Shown here in pieces: positions 44,340-53,228 of a DNA stretch of 64,000 nt. Source of the DNA: Trichormus variabilis 0441 (lineage in GTDB: Bacteria; Cyanobacteriota; Cyanobacteriia; Cyanobacteriales; Nostocaceae). The DNA lies in the NCBI RefSeq assembly GCF_009856605.1, contig NZ_CP047242.1, forward strand, positions 1,114,001 through 1,178,000, in the 5' to 3' direction. The notes beneath the pieces were generated by a model, which was given only the letters and a program-made list of their open reading frames with translations, made no database searches and was not told the DNA's origin. Within the stretch, counting starts at the first letter, position 1. The number at the start of each line of letters is the position of its first letter. Position numbers and translations under genes: made by a program.

Positions 44340-45644
44340 ATGACGCAGGCAACATCTACACCCACCCAAACAAGCAATGCCACTCTTTCAGCTTTGAAGT
44401 GTAAGGAATGTGGCGCAGAATATGAACTGAAGGCTACTCATGTGTGTGAGTACTGCTTTGGGCCGTTGGAAGTGAAGTATGACTACAATGCCTTGCGTCT
44501 CTCTGTGACCCGTGAAAAAATCCAAGCTGGGCCAAACTCAATTTGGCGTTATCGCCCCTTCCTACCCGTCACAACTGACAATGTAATTGATGTGGGAACG
44601 GGTATGACTCCCCTGGTACGTTCCCATCGTCTTGCCCGTCGCCTGGGTCTAAACAAGCTTTACATCAAAAATGATGCGGTGAATATGCCCACCCTCAGCT
44701 TTAAGGATCGGGTGGTGTCCGTCGCCCTTTCTCGCGCTAGAGAGTTGGGATTTACCACAGTTTCTTGTGCTAGCACGGGTAACTTAGCAAATTCTACAGC
44801 TGCGATCGCCGCCCATGCCGGTTTAGATTGCTGCGTGTTCATCCCCGCAGACTTAGAAGCAGGGAAAATTCTGGGTAGCTTAATCTACAGTCCTACCCTC
44901 ATGGCAGTGAAAGGTAACTACGACCAAGTAAATCGCCTCTGCTCGGAAGTGGCTAATACACATGGTTGGGGCTTTGTCAATATCAACTTGCGCCCATACT
45001 ATTCCGAAGGTTCCAAAACTTTGGGCTTTGAAGTGGCTGAACAACTAGGCTGGGAACTACCTGATCATGTTGTTGCACCTTTGGCTTCTGGTTCATTGTT
45101 CACCAAAATCTATAAAGGCTTCCAAGAGTTTGTGGAAGTTGGTTTAGTGGAAGGTAAGAAAGTCCGCTTTAGTGGCGCGCAGGCGGAAGGTTGTTCACCC
45201 ATTGCTCAAGCCTTTAAAGAAGACAGAGACTTTATTAAACCCGTGAAACCGAATACAATTGCCAAATCAATTGCGATCGGTAATCCAGCAGATGGCGTTT
45301 ATGCTGTTGATATCGCTAAGAAAACTGGCGGTAATATTGAATCAGTAAATGATGCAGAAATTATCGAAGGCATCAAATTACTGGCAGAAACAGAAGGCAT
45401 ATTTACAGAAACAGCTGGTGGTACAACCGTTGCTGTGCTGAAAAAATTGGTAGAAGCCGGCAAAATTGATCCAGATGAAACTACCGTGGTTTACATTACT
45501 GGCAATGGTTTGAAAACCCAAGAAGCTGTACAAGGCTATGTTGGCGAACCTTTGACAATTGATGCCAAGCTCGATAGTTTTGAGCGTGCTTTAGAGCGTT
45601 CACGTACCCTCGACCGCTTAGAATGGCAACAAGTCCTCGTTTAG
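44340..45644 (+). CDS. thrC: Threonine synthase
   Basis: 434 residues from the ATG at 44340 (MTQATSTPTQ); the frame is open to 44280, but that extension is unlikely. An N-terminal zinc-ribbon (C21-x2-C24 ... C36-x2-C39) precedes a type-II PLP fold. The PLP Lys is in TLSFKDRVVS (about residue 113), the phosphate loop in CASTGNLANSTAA, and the late Gly-rich turn in TAGGTTVAV. It converts O-phosphohomoserine to threonine. The zinc-ribbon form is usual in cyanobacteria and plants. It is followed 73 bases later by a ThiS/MoaD-like gene. Confidence 0.95.
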   Translation: MTQATSTPTQTSNATLSALKCKECGAEYELKATHVCEYCFGPLEVKYDYNALRLSVTREKIQAGPNSIWRYRPFLPVTTDNVIDVGTGMTPLVRSHRLARRLGLNKLYIKNDAVNMPTLSFKDRVVSVALSRARELGFTTVSCASTGNLANSTAAIAAHAGLDCCVFIPADLEAGKILGSLIYSPTLMAVKGNYDQVNRLCSEVANTHGWGFVNINLRPYYSEGSKTLGFEVAEQLGWELPDHVVAPLASGSLFTKIYKGFQEFVEVGLVEGKKVRFSGAQAEGCSPIAQAFKEDRDFIKPVKPNTIAKSIAIGNPADGVYAVDIAKKTGGNIESVNDAEIIEGIKLLAETEGIFTETAGGTTVAVLKKLVEAGKIDPDETTVVYITGNGLKTQEAVQGYVGEPLTIDAKLDSFERALERSRTLDRLEWQQVLV

Positions 45645-45710
45645 TAATTAGTCAGTGGTCATTAGCAACTAACAACTGACCACTGTCAACTATCAACTGA
45701 CCAATCATTT
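45645..45710. repeat. CAACTGACCA-type repeat between thrC and the MoaD-like gene
   Basis: GTCAGTGGTCATTAG is followed by CAACTAACAACTGACCACTG and CAACTATCAACTGACCA. It belongs to the same CAGTTG/CAACTG family as 21165-21234 and 62322-62365. It lies inside a probable operon and could form a hairpin. Confidence 0.5.
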
Positions 45711-45717
45711 ATTAACT

Positions 45718-45993
45718 ATGGCTGTAAAAGTTTTAGTCCCCACCGCTCTGCAAAATTTCACAAATAATCAAGCTGCTTTAGAATCTAGTGGTAGCAGTAT
45801 TGCAGAACTCCTAGATTCTTTAGAAAAAAGCTTTCCCGGTATTAAAGCGCGGTTGTGCGATGACAATGGACAGCCACGGCGTTTTTTGAATTTATACGTC
45901 AACAGCGAAGATATCCGCTTTTTAGATGGGACAGCTACACCGTTGAAAGATGGTGATGAAGTCAGTATTGTCCCTGCTGTAGCGGGTGGTTGA
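45718..45993 (+). CDS. ThiS/MoaD-like sulfur-carrier protein
   Basis: 91 residues with a ubiquitin-like beta-grasp fold: [66 protein letters not shown]. The C-terminal Gly-Gly is intact, so it can be adenylated and thiocarboxylated. The closest functional models are CysO of mycobacteria, which delivers sulfur to a PLP cysteine synthase, and MoaD for molybdopterin. The thrC neighbour, also a PLP type-II enzyme, favours a CysO-like role in amino-acid sulfur transfer; no moaE, thiG or moeB gene is nearby. Confidence 0.87.
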   Translation: MAVKVLVPTALQNFTNNQAALESSGSSIAELLDSLEKSFPGIKARLCDDNGQPRRFLNLYVNSEDIRFLDGTATPLKDGDEVSIVPAVAGG

Positions 45994-46049
45994 GGTTTAT
46001 CCATACTTTTTCCCCTAATTGTGGGGGAGAAAGTTATATATTATTAATA

Positions 46050-46400
46050 TTAAACTTGAGTAAGTTTTTGTAACCAGTAACTATTATCATCAATGGTGAG
46101 GATGATTCTTTCGTAAGATTCATTCTGTAGCTCGATATTTAAATAGCTATCATCTCGATTTACATACCAAAACTCTTTACCTCGTTCAGTATAATAAGTA
46201 CCCGCTTTGATTATCCCCGGAATAAAGCTACCTGGTGCGCGTAGTTCTTTCCAACTACTTTGAGGTTTAGCGATTGTCACTTGCTTGATATTCGCTAAGG
46301 GTATTAGCCAAAGTTTTTGGAACCGAACAGCCAGTAATTGCTCTTGCCATGTAAATTCTAGTCGTAATTTGTCCTCAACTATATTCAACAGCATTTCCAC
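46050..46400 (-). CDS. Hypothetical protein, PH-like beta-rich fold
   Basis: 116 residues, family not firmly recognised. Alternating strands and the segment FQKLWLIPLANIKQVTIAKPQ, then APGSFIPGIIKAGTYYTERGKEFWYVNR, DDSYLNIELQNESYERIILTIDD, resemble small bacterial PH-like domain proteins. There is no signal peptide or membrane helix. It is convergent with the MoaD-like gene and divergent from the threonine aldolase gene, so it is probably monocistronic. Confidence 0.65.
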   Translation of the reverse strand: MEMLLNIVEDKLRLEFTWQEQLLAVRFQKLWLIPLANIKQVTIAKPQSSWKELRAPGSFIPGIIKAGTYYTERGKEFWYVNRDDSYLNIELQNESYERIILTIDDNSYWLQKLTQV

Positions 46401-46541
46401 CCCTTCCTGACTATTTTTACTTCTATTGTTATCCCAAGACCTTTGTTTGTGGATATATTCAATGAAATTATTCCCGAATTTTGACTGAATATAAATTGAT
46501 TAGCCAAACTTGGTAGTTGTAGTAGATAAATAAATTGAAAA

Positions 46542-47582
46542 ATGATTAATAGCAACTTAGAACAGTTTGCCAGTGACAATTACGCGGGTATTTGTCCAGA
46601 AGCAATGGACTACATGATTAAAGCTAATCAAGGTAGTGCGCCAGCTTATGGAAATGATGAATGGACACAAAAAGCAGCAGACTATTTTCGAGAACTTTTT
46701 GAAATTGATTGCGAAGTATTTTTTACTTTTAACGGTACAGCTGCAAATTCATTATCTTTAGCTGCGCTTTGTCAGTCATATCACAGCGTGATTTGTCATG
46801 AGACAGCACATATAGAAACAGATGAATGTGGCGCACCAGAGTTTGCTTCTAATGGTTCTAAGCTGTTACTCGCTAAAGGCGAAAATGGTAAGTTAACACC
46901 ACAGGAGATAGAGTCTGTAATCACGAAACGGGCTGATATTCATTATCCTAAACCAAAAGTTATTAGTATTACTCAAGCTACAGAATTAGGAACTTTGTAT
47001 TCTATAGAAGAACTTTTAGCTATTAAAGAAGTTGCCCACAAGTATCAATTAAAAATTCACATGGACGGCGCGCGCTTTGCCAATTCAGTCGCAGCCATGA
47101 ATAAAAGTCCAGCAGAGATGAGTTGGAAAAGTGGTGTGGATGTATTGTGTTTTTGCGGGACAAAAAATGGTATGGCATTAGGGGAAGCAATTATATTTTT
47201 TAACCGAGCCTTGGCAGAAGACTTTGATTATCGTTGCAAACAAGCGGGACAATTAGCATCAAAAATGCGGTTTATTTCTGCGCCGTGGTTAGGTTTGTTA
47301 GAAACTGGCGCGTGGTTAAAAAATGCTCGATACGCGAATCAATGTGCGGCTTATTTAGAGAATGAATTGTTAAAGATAGAAGGTGTGGAAATTATGTTTC
47401 CCCGTGAAGCTAATGCAGTTTTTGTTAAACTGCCAGAGCAAGTTATTAATGACTTAAAAGCAAAAAATTGGCTATTTTATACTTTCATAGGGGTGGGTGG
47501 CGTACGCTTTATGTGTTCTTGGAATACTACCAAAGGCAGAATTGATGAATTGATTGGAGATATTAAAACAGGATTGGGCTAA
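46542..47582 (+). CDS. ltaE: Low-specificity L-threonine aldolase
   Basis: 346 residues, a fold-type-I PLP enzyme that splits threonine or allo-threonine to glycine and acetaldehyde. Visible motifs are NDEWTQKAADYFRELF, TFNGTAANSLSLAALC, CHETAHIETDECGAPEF, KIHMDGARFANSVAAM with the Asp that binds the PLP ring nitrogen, and the Schiff-base Lys in CFCGTKNGMALGEA. The length is normal. With thrC 900 bases upstream, threonine synthesis and breakdown lie side by side, though an opposite-strand gene separates them. Confidence 0.92.
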   Translation: MINSNLEQFASDNYAGICPEAMDYMIKANQGSAPAYGNDEWTQKAADYFRELFEIDCEVFFTFNGTAANSLSLAALCQSYHSVICHETAHIETDECGAPEFASNGSKLLLAKGENGKLTPQEIESVITKRADIHYPKPKVISITQATELGTLYSIEELLAIKEVAHKYQLKIHMDGARFANSVAAMNKSPAEMSWKSGVDVLCFCGTKNGMALGEAIIFFNRALAEDFDYRCKQAGQLASKMRFISAPWLGLLETGAWLKNARYANQCAAYLENELLKIEGVEIMFPREANAVFVKLPEQVINDLKAKNWLFYTFIGVGGVRFMCSWNTTKGRIDELIGDIKTGLG

Positions 47583-47794
47583 ATTGTGGCGACTAGTAGC
47601 AGTTAATTTATAAATAAAAATAAGTAATACAAATACATAAGATTTTTTGACTACTGTGTATTGATTATTCTCTATTTATCTCATGACTGAATAACTAATA
47701 ACTATTGACTGGCTATCCTATGTCAAAATGAAGGTAATTTATTACCTAAAGGTAAGCGATCGCTCGACAAGCTAGACAAAGGATAACCTGAGCA

Positions 47795-48412
47795 ATGGCA
47801 GATCCAACCAATCAAAATCAACCGGGAGACGCAGTTCCCAGCACTGTTGACCAAAAAGCCCCCACTGTCGCTGAAGAAAACGCCCCCAGCACTAGCGAAC
47901 CAGTAGCGACAAACCTTCCTACTGCCAACACGCCAGATCCCCAAGCAGCGAACCCGAAGACTAACCCCAATGCTGCTGCACCTCCTAAGGAAGAAAAACC
48001 AGCCGCAGCCGCTAAAGCTGCGAAGAAAGAGAAAGCCCCATCTGTGGAAGACAAGCCATTTGTAGAGTTCATGGAGCAAGACTACTTGCCGGCTTTGCAA
48101 AAGGCAATTACTGCGGAAGGAGTTAAAGATTTACAGCTTTCTTTCGCCAAGCAAAAGCTACCCATTGCTGGTTTGTCATCGGCGGAAGAATACTGGCAAG
48201 TAATTGGTAGTTGGCAAAACGGTCAACGCCAATTTAATGTGTATTTCCCTGATGAAGATATCCAGGGCAAAAAAGGTTTTTCTTGCAATGAAGGCAGAAG
48301 ACCAAGCACCCTAGAGTCATTTTTAATCGATGAGCGCAAAATTACACTGGATATGTTGGTATCTCGTCTGGTGTATCGCTTAAACGGTCAGAAGTGGTTG
48401 GGGAGAAACTAG
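47795..48412 (+). CDS. DUF2996-like protein with disordered N-terminus
   Basis: 205 residues. The first 90 are Pro/Ala/Asn/Lys-rich and disordered (AAPPKEEKPAAAAKAAKKEK). The C-terminal 110 residues are conserved: FVEFMEQDYLPALQKAI, GVKDLQLSFAKQKLPIAG, YWQVIGSWQNGQRQFNVYF, then KGFSCNEGRRPSTLESFLIDERKITLDMLVSRLV. This matches the cyanobacterial/plastid DUF2996 family as I remember it. Its function is unknown. No membrane segment is present. Confidence 0.75.
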   Translation: MADPTNQNQPGDAVPSTVDQKAPTVAEENAPSTSEPVATNLPTANTPDPQAANPKTNPNAAAPPKEEKPAAAAKAAKKEKAPSVEDKPFVEFMEQDYLPALQKAITAEGVKDLQLSFAKQKLPIAGLSSAEEYWQVIGSWQNGQRQFNVYFPDEDIQGKKGFSCNEGRRPSTLESFLIDERKITLDMLVSRLVYRLNGQKWLGRN

Positions 48413-48420
48413 GTTTTTTT

Positions 48421-48453
48421 AGATTACCGACTTCTTCAAGCAGTCGGTAATCT
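48421..48453. terminator. Perfect 12-bp hairpin between convergent genes
   Basis: AGATTACCGACT (48421-48432) and AGTCGGTAATCT (48442-48453) around a 9-base loop, preceded by seven T residues on the plus strand. It sits 8 bases after one stop and 5 before the other. The U-tract is on the wrong side for a standard terminator in either direction, so it may act as an mRNA 3'-end structure. Confidence 0.6.
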
Positions 48454-48458
48454 GAGTC

Positions 48459-48953
48459 CTAGTTAAGTTCATAAAAGTGATAGGTGACGGCTCCAGTAAT
48501 GGGGTCGTTGTCTATTTTGACGTAACCTGATTTCAGCATTTCCTTGAGCGTGGCTTCTACTTCTGTAAAGCTGGCTCCCGTGGCTTTGACTCCTTGAGTC
48601 ACAGTTAAACTACCGCCTTTGGTTTCTGCGGCTTCAATTAATTTGACTATCAGTTGGTCTTTGGTTAAACGCTGGGTTTGGGATGTAGTGATTGGCTGAT
48701 TTAGGGGTACACCTAAGGGAGACACACCAGCTTTTAGTCTCAGTTGCTGTTCATATTCGTCAACCATACCAGGCATGAGAAACAAATCCACAAACTGCCC
48801 GATGCCAAATACGCCCCCTGTGCATAGCCACAACAAACCAGTGCCAATTTTGCCGTTGTAGAGCCGATGTAGTCCTCCTAAACCAAAAAACCAGGCCGCA
48901 CTCAAAATGTAAGAGACAAGCACACGGTCTTTCTGCTGATGATTAACAGTCAT
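48459..48953 (-). CDS. TM2-domain membrane protein
   Basis: 164 residues. The TM2 domain (about 10-65) has two membrane helices: [20 protein letters not shown] with the conserved G-x-x-GLHRxY turn, and [25 protein letters not shown]. The remaining residues 80-164 form a soluble winged-helix-like region ([40 protein letters not shown]). The same arrangement occurs in other cyanobacterial TM2 proteins. Its function is unknown. Confidence 0.85.
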   Translation of the reverse strand: MTVNHQQKDRVLVSYILSAAWFFGLGGLHRLYNGKIGTGLLWLCTGGVFGIGQFVDLFLMPGMVDEYEQQLRLKAGVSPLGVPLNQPITTSQTQRLTKDQLIVKLIEAAETKGGSLTVTQGVKATGASFTEVEATLKEMLKSGYVKIDNDPITGAVTYHFYELN

Positions 48954-49386
48954 GTTGTGGTTAACCCCTTGGATTTACGCTTGTTTTCTGGGATAGTGTC
49001 TTGTTGCTGTTTTGTTTGAGAGCTGCATATCAGCTACGCTGGGAAAAATGCGATCGCCTAATGCACAGAAATATTTGATAATTCTACTAACTCAATTGTA
49101 GTTAAGTACCCCCACTCGCCTTTGTTCCCTGCTCTGGCAAAGACGCTACGCCAATGCTGAGAGTGAGGATTTGCCCGATACGTTAACCACCAAATTCCCC
49201 CCATCGATTCCGCAAATGTTGAACTATTGTTGCAACTCTTAACGTTTTGCCTACCAGTTTACCTCTGCACCTTGGTAGACTGAATTTTATACAAACTAAT
49301 TATTGTCGGCTGTTGCGCTTTGTGAGAGCCTAAACTTGGTTCTTCGGGTGTACTCAAGATAATCAAGACAAAAGAGCAATTAGGAC
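48954..49386. other. acsF upstream region
   Basis: About 430 bases between the TM2 gene and acsF. It contains one HIP1 octamer near 49050 and otherwise no recognised motif; I looked for a GTA-N8-TAC NtcA site and found none. The acsF promoter is presumably in the right half. Confidence 0.4.
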
Positions 49387-50463
49387 ATGGTAGATTCCCT
49401 AAAAAAACCAGGCTTTGAAGAAATCCGTCCGGGCGTTAAAGTCCCGGCAAAAGAAACTCTATTAACACCCCGGTTTTACACCACTGATTTTGATGAGATG
49501 GCACGGATGGACATCTCCGTCAATGAAGACGAGTTACTAGCCATTCTGGAAGAATTCCGGACTGACTATAACCGCCATCACTTTGTTCGGGATGCCGAGT
49601 TTGAAAAATCCTGGGATCACATTGACGGGGATACTCGCCGCTTGTTCGTAGAATTTCTCGAACGGTCTTGTACAGCAGAATTCTCCGGCTTTTTGCTTTA
49701 CAAAGAACTCGGTCGCCGTTTGAAAGATAAAAGCCCAGTTTTGGCAGAGTGCTTTAACCTCATGTCACGGGACGAAGCGCGTCATGCAGGCTTTTTGAAC
49801 AAAGCGATGTCAGACTTTAACCTGTCTCTTGACTTAGGGTTTTTAACTAAGAGCCGTAACTATACCTTCTTTAAGCCAAAATTCATTTTCTACGCTACCT
49901 ACCTTTCAGAAAAGATTGGTTACTGGCGCTATATCACCATTTATCGCCACTTGGAAGCACATCCAGAAGACAGAATTTATCCAATTTTCCGGTTCTTTGA
50001 GAACTGGTGTCAGGATGAAAACCGTCACGGAGATTTCTTTGATGCCATCATGAAATCTCAGCCACAAATGTTGAACGACTGGAAGGCGAAACTGTGGAGT
50101 CGTTTCTTCCTGTTGTCGGTGTTTGCGACGATGTATCTCAATGATATTCAACGTAAAGACTTCTACGCTTCCATCGGTTTAGATGCACGAGATTACGACA
50201 TCTACGTGATTAAGAAGACCAATGAAACCGCAGGTAGAGTATTTCCAGTAATTCTGGATGTGGATAGCCCAGAATTTTACGAACGCTTAGATATATGTGT
50301 TGAGAATAGCGAAAAATTGAGTGCGATCGCTAGCTCTAATACTCCTAAGTTCCTGCAATTCTTCCAGAAATTACCAGTATTAGCATCTACTGGCTGGCAA
50401 TTATTACGCCTGTACTTGATGAAACCAATTGATGCTGTTTCTGCCCAAGGCGCAGCGCGTTAA
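49387..50463 (+). CDS. acsF: Mg-protoporphyrin IX monomethyl ester oxidative cyclase, aerobic
   Basis: 358 residues, a di-iron membrane-associated enzyme that forms the isocyclic E ring of chlorophyll using O2. The ferritin-like ligands are seen in [16 protein letters not shown] (Glu), [12 protein letters not shown] (ExxH), and [15 protein letters not shown] (ExxH). The N-terminus ([13 protein letters not shown]) and the length are typical. The gene is monocistronic with a strong terminator 25 bases later. Anabaena has other acsF-type genes; the low-oxygen paralogue cannot be excluded by eye. Confidence 0.96.
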   Translation: MVDSLKKPGFEEIRPGVKVPAKETLLTPRFYTTDFDEMARMDISVNEDELLAILEEFRTDYNRHHFVRDAEFEKSWDHIDGDTRRLFVEFLERSCTAEFSGFLLYKELGRRLKDKSPVLAECFNLMSRDEARHAGFLNKAMSDFNLSLDLGFLTKSRNYTFFKPKFIFYATYLSEKIGYWRYITIYRHLEAHPEDRIYPIFRFFENWCQDENRHGDFFDAIMKSQPQMLNDWKAKLWSRFFLLSVFATMYLNDIQRKDFYASIGLDARDYDIYVIKKTNETAGRVFPVILDVDSPEFYERLDICVENSEKLSAIASSNTPKFLQFFQKLPVLASTGWQLLRLYLMKPIDAVSAQGAAR

Positions 50464-50487
50464 GTTGTAACATTTTTTTCAATGCTC

Positions 50488-50520
50488 AGTGGTTCTGTTT
50501 TACACAGAGCCACTTTTTTT
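50488..50520 (+). terminator. acsF rho-independent terminator
   Basis: AGTGGTTCTGT (50488-50498) pairs with ACAGAGCCACT (50504-50514), with one G-U wobble, and is followed by seven T residues. It starts 25 bases past the acsF stop. Confidence 0.85.
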
Positions 50521-50535
50521 ATGTCAAAAATCTAC

Positions 50536-50563
50536 TAGAAGACGCGATTCATCGCGTCTCTAC
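50536..50563. repeat. AGACGCGAT palindromic repeat
   Basis: AGACGCGAT (50540-50548), TC, and ATCGCGTCT (50551-50559), with flanking TAG/CTA symmetry. This palindrome type is a common intergenic repeat in Nostoc. It is followed by a single ACGTAAGTCC end (50574-50583) like those of the MITE-like elements. Confidence 0.55.
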
Positions 50564-50673
50564 AAATGGTTTATACGTAAGTCCTCATCTCATCAATATC
50601 ACCCTCAAGGGTACTGTCAGTATATGGGGATCAGCCGTTAGGTTAGTTATGTAGTTTCCCAGTAAACAATTGT

Positions 50674-51507
50674 ATGACAGACCTAATAGACCCATCTCAA
50701 ATTATTGTTAGACCAAGACCAACTTTACTTTCAACTTTTGAATTGTTGGTGAAACCAATTGCTCCTGTTGGTTCTGGCCCTAGTGTTGTAGCGCGTACGG
50801 TTATCCAAGGTTACTTTTTAACCATTGCCAATACCAGTAACTCAGATATCAAAGTACGGTTACAATTTACTGCCACAACCCCAGAATTAGATTTAACTAA
50901 TACTGTTACTATCACCGATGTTCAAGGTGTAAACGACTTTTCTGACCTCACCCCTATTGTTGGTGATCCCAAAAGATTTATCTTTAATTTAGGTATTGGT
51001 GCTAACGACACAGCTTTATTTACCCTGTTGCCTGATGTCAGCAAACCAGAGGTAATCAAAGCTAACTCTCTGGAAGTCCGGGGCTATGTGGAAATTGCTT
51101 TAACATCTCCATCTGGTTCTGTGAGGTTGTTGCTGACACCAGAACACCGTGGTACATTTGTACCGCAAAACTTTGATGCTGTTCGCGCTCCTGATTTTGA
51201 CCAATTAGTTTATGCTTTGCCTACATCCACCGGACAAAGTGAGTTTACCCTGACAGGCCCTGCCAAACCTAACAAGGAATTCAAGTTAGAAATTAAAGAG
51301 ATTGAGAAACTAGTTGAGAACAAACTGGCAGAAACATTACCAGTAACACCCCAGGCACAAATACCAAATGACCTACAGCGAGTTATCGGTCTGATGGCTC
51401 AACGTCTGGATGAGTTAGAACAACGTACTGTCAGTAACGGCAATGGACGCGCTTTTATCCAAGCGGAGGAACGCCCTAGCGTTGGTCACCACGTAGTTAA
51501 TCAATAG
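50674..51507 (+). CDS. Hypothetical protein, beta-rich, first gene of the ATP-grasp operon
   Basis: 277 residues, family not recognised. There is no signal peptide. Residues 15-185 are beta-rich (TLLSTFELLVKPIAP, GYFLTIANTSNSDIKVRLQF, FIFNLGIGANDTALFTLLP, LEVRGYVEIAL, VRLLLTPEHRGTFVP), like an Ig or jelly-roll sandwich. A charged helical, coiled-coil-like tail follows (about 205-255, EIKEIEKLVENKLAE and LQRVIGLMAQRLDELEQ). The tail suggests an oligomer. It precedes the ATP-grasp-related genes by 11 bases and is probably co-transcribed with them. It could be the structural partner or the substrate of the ligase; both are speculation. Confidence 0.8.
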   Translation: MTDLIDPSQIIVRPRPTLLSTFELLVKPIAPVGSGPSVVARTVIQGYFLTIANTSNSDIKVRLQFTATTPELDLTNTVTITDVQGVNDFSDLTPIVGDPKRFIFNLGIGANDTALFTLLPDVSKPEVIKANSLEVRGYVEIALTSPSGSVRLLLTPEHRGTFVPQNFDAVRAPDFDQLVYALPTSTGQSEFTLTGPAKPNKEFKLEIKEIEKLVENKLAETLPVTPQAQIPNDLQRVIGLMAQRLDELEQRTVSNGNGRAFIQAEERPSVGHHVVNQ

Positions 51508-51518
51508 GGGCAGTATTC

Positions 51519-52226
51519 ATGATAGTAATTGTCGCCAGTCGCCACGATAAAGCCGCCGAGGCACTGGCTCTTCGTTGGATGGCTTATGATGCCAAACTGT
51601 TAACAGTTGAAGATTTTTCGGTAGCGGGATGGCGACATTACTTAGATTCTCCCCTTGATTCTACAGCTGTAATTGGTGGGCAGGCGATCGCAGTTGCCAA
51701 AATTACTGGCGTTCTCACCCGCCTACCTTACCTTCCTGAACAGGAATTACTGCACATTGCCCCAGAAGACCGCGCCTATGTGGCAGCAGAAATGAATGCT
51801 TTCCTCGTTTCTTGGTTATCTGGGTTACCATGTCCCGTTTTAAATCGACCAACGCCAACATATTTACTAGGGCCTAATTGGCGACCACAGCAATGGGCTT
51901 ATGCAGCCGCTCAAATTGGTATACCTGTGCGTCCGGTCAGACGACAAGTGACATTATCTGCGCCTATCCAGGCTCAAGTTTTAGAAAAACCACCTGTAAC
52001 TGTGACCGTTGTGGGTCATCGTTGTCTTGGCCAGGTAGATGATAACCTGGCGAATCATGCCAAACGCCTCGCTTGTGCGGCGAAGGTTGACCTGTTGACA
52101 GTGCAGTTTAGCAGCAGTGAAGCTAACGCAGAGTTTTTAAATGCTGAGTTGTGGGCTGATATTTCTCACCCAGAAATATGTGATGCCATTTTGGAACATT
52201 TGAGTGGAGGGGATGGCAAATGTTGA
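51519..52226 (+). CDS. ATP-grasp N-terminal-domain-like protein without catalytic domain
   Basis: 235 residues. Residues 1-145 resemble the pre-ATP-grasp domain of the next gene's product: GVLTRLPYLPEQELL corresponds to AAYIRPYDSRRLPQIE, and VLNRPTPTYLLGP...YAAAQIGIPV to VINRPAAMAPNGS...IRQLGFQI. The Lys and EVNPSPG motifs of the ATP-binding half are absent. The C-terminal 80 residues (TVTVVGHRCLGQVDD, AKVDLLTVQFSS) may be a shortened remnant. It is probably a non-catalytic partner forming a heteromer with the ATP-grasp enzyme; its 3' end overlaps that gene by seven bases. Confidence 0.8.
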   Translation: MIVIVASRHDKAAEALALRWMAYDAKLLTVEDFSVAGWRHYLDSPLDSTAVIGGQAIAVAKITGVLTRLPYLPEQELLHIAPEDRAYVAAEMNAFLVSWLSGLPCPVLNRPTPTYLLGPNWRPQQWAYAAAQIGIPVRPVRRQVTLSAPIQAQVLEKPPVTVTVVGHRCLGQVDDNLANHAKRLACAAKVDLLTVQFSSSEANAEFLNAELWADISHPEICDAILEHLSGGDGKC

Positions 52227-53206
52227 TTTTGTTGTGGGGACTTCCTGAGGATTCACCTTTAGCCGCCGTTTACTCAGAATTGATAAGTCTGGGCATTCCC
52301 ACCATACTGCTGAACCAACGAGATATTTTAGCAACAGAAATTGAATTATTTGTGGGGGAATCAGTGCAAGGTGTGCTTCGGACTCCACAGCAAACAATTG
52401 ACCTGAGTGCAGTCACGGCTGCTTACATTCGCCCCTACGACTCACGTCGCCTACCCCAAATAGAACAAGCTGGTATCCATAGTTTAGCTTGGCAGCAGGC
52501 GATCGCGATCGATGATACTTTGTTATGTTGGTCGGAAATAACCCCAGCCTTGGTAATTAACCGTCCCGCCGCGATGGCTCCTAATGGTTCCAAACCCTAC
52601 CAACTAGAGCAGATTCGTCAGCTAGGCTTCCAGATTCCGGCAACCTTAGTGACTACAGACCCCAAGGCTGTGCAAGCCTTTTGGCAACAACATGGCAATA
52701 TTATTTACAAGTCCATCAGTGGTATTCGCAGCAAAGTCTCCCGCCTCAACCCAGAACATCTAGAACGCCTGGCCAATGTATCCTGGTGTCCGACTCAGTT
52801 CCAGCAGTATATCCCTGGTAGAGATTATCGAGTTCATGTAGTGGGTACAGAAGTTTTTGCTAGTGAAGTGATTTCCCCAGCCGATGATTATCGTTATGTA
52901 GCCCAAAATGAAGAGTCTACAGTTATCCGCCCTGGTGAAATTCCCCAAGAGGTAGAAGCAAAATGTCTGGTCTTAGCTCAAGCCATCAACTTACCCCTTT
53001 GCGGTATAGATTTACGCCAAACACCAGAAGGTGAATGGTACTGCTTTGAAGTCAATCCTTCCCCTGGGTTTACCTACTATGAATATGCTACCAGTCAACC
53101 GATTAGTAGAGCGATCGCTCATTTACTCGCAGCAGGTAAAATAGATACGGCAATTACTGAAAAGCACGGGAGCAAATTACCAAAAATCACCGTCAGCAAC
53201 ACTTAA
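52220..53206 (+). CDS. RimK-like ATP-grasp ligase
   Basis: 328 residues. A pre-ATP-grasp domain (1-125) precedes an ATP-grasp fold. Nucleotide contacts are Lys164 in IIYKSISGIRSKV and the hinge FQQYIPGRDYRVHVVG. The Mg2+ ligands are Asp264 (LCGIDLRQT) and Glu277/Asn279 in CFEVNPSPGF, so it should be active. Such enzymes join a carboxylate, through an acyl phosphate, to an amine or hydroxyl, as in RimK, peptide ligases and graspetide cyclases. The substrate is unknown. It sits between a catalytically incomplete paralogue and a secreted Gly-rich protein, suggesting modification of one of the operon's products. Confidence 0.9.
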   Translation: MLILLWGLPEDSPLAAVYSELISLGIPTILLNQRDILATEIELFVGESVQGVLRTPQQTIDLSAVTAAYIRPYDSRRLPQIEQAGIHSLAWQQAIAIDDTLLCWSEITPALVINRPAAMAPNGSKPYQLEQIRQLGFQIPATLVTTDPKAVQAFWQQHGNIIYKSISGIRSKVSRLNPEHLERLANVSWCPTQFQQYIPGRDYRVHVVGTEVFASEVISPADDYRYVAQNEESTVIRPGEIPQEVEAKCLVLAQAINLPLCGIDLRQTPEGEWYCFEVNPSPGFTYYEYATSQPISRAIAHLLAAGKIDTAITEKHGSKLPKITVSNT

Positions 53207-53228
53207 AAACCATCCAGATGTCATACCA

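Noticed and set aside
47723..48100. 125-codon minus-strand frame opposite the DUF2996-like gene
   Set aside because: It is the complement of a Pro/Ala/Lys-rich disordered coding region and has an improbable Trp/Cys/Ser composition.
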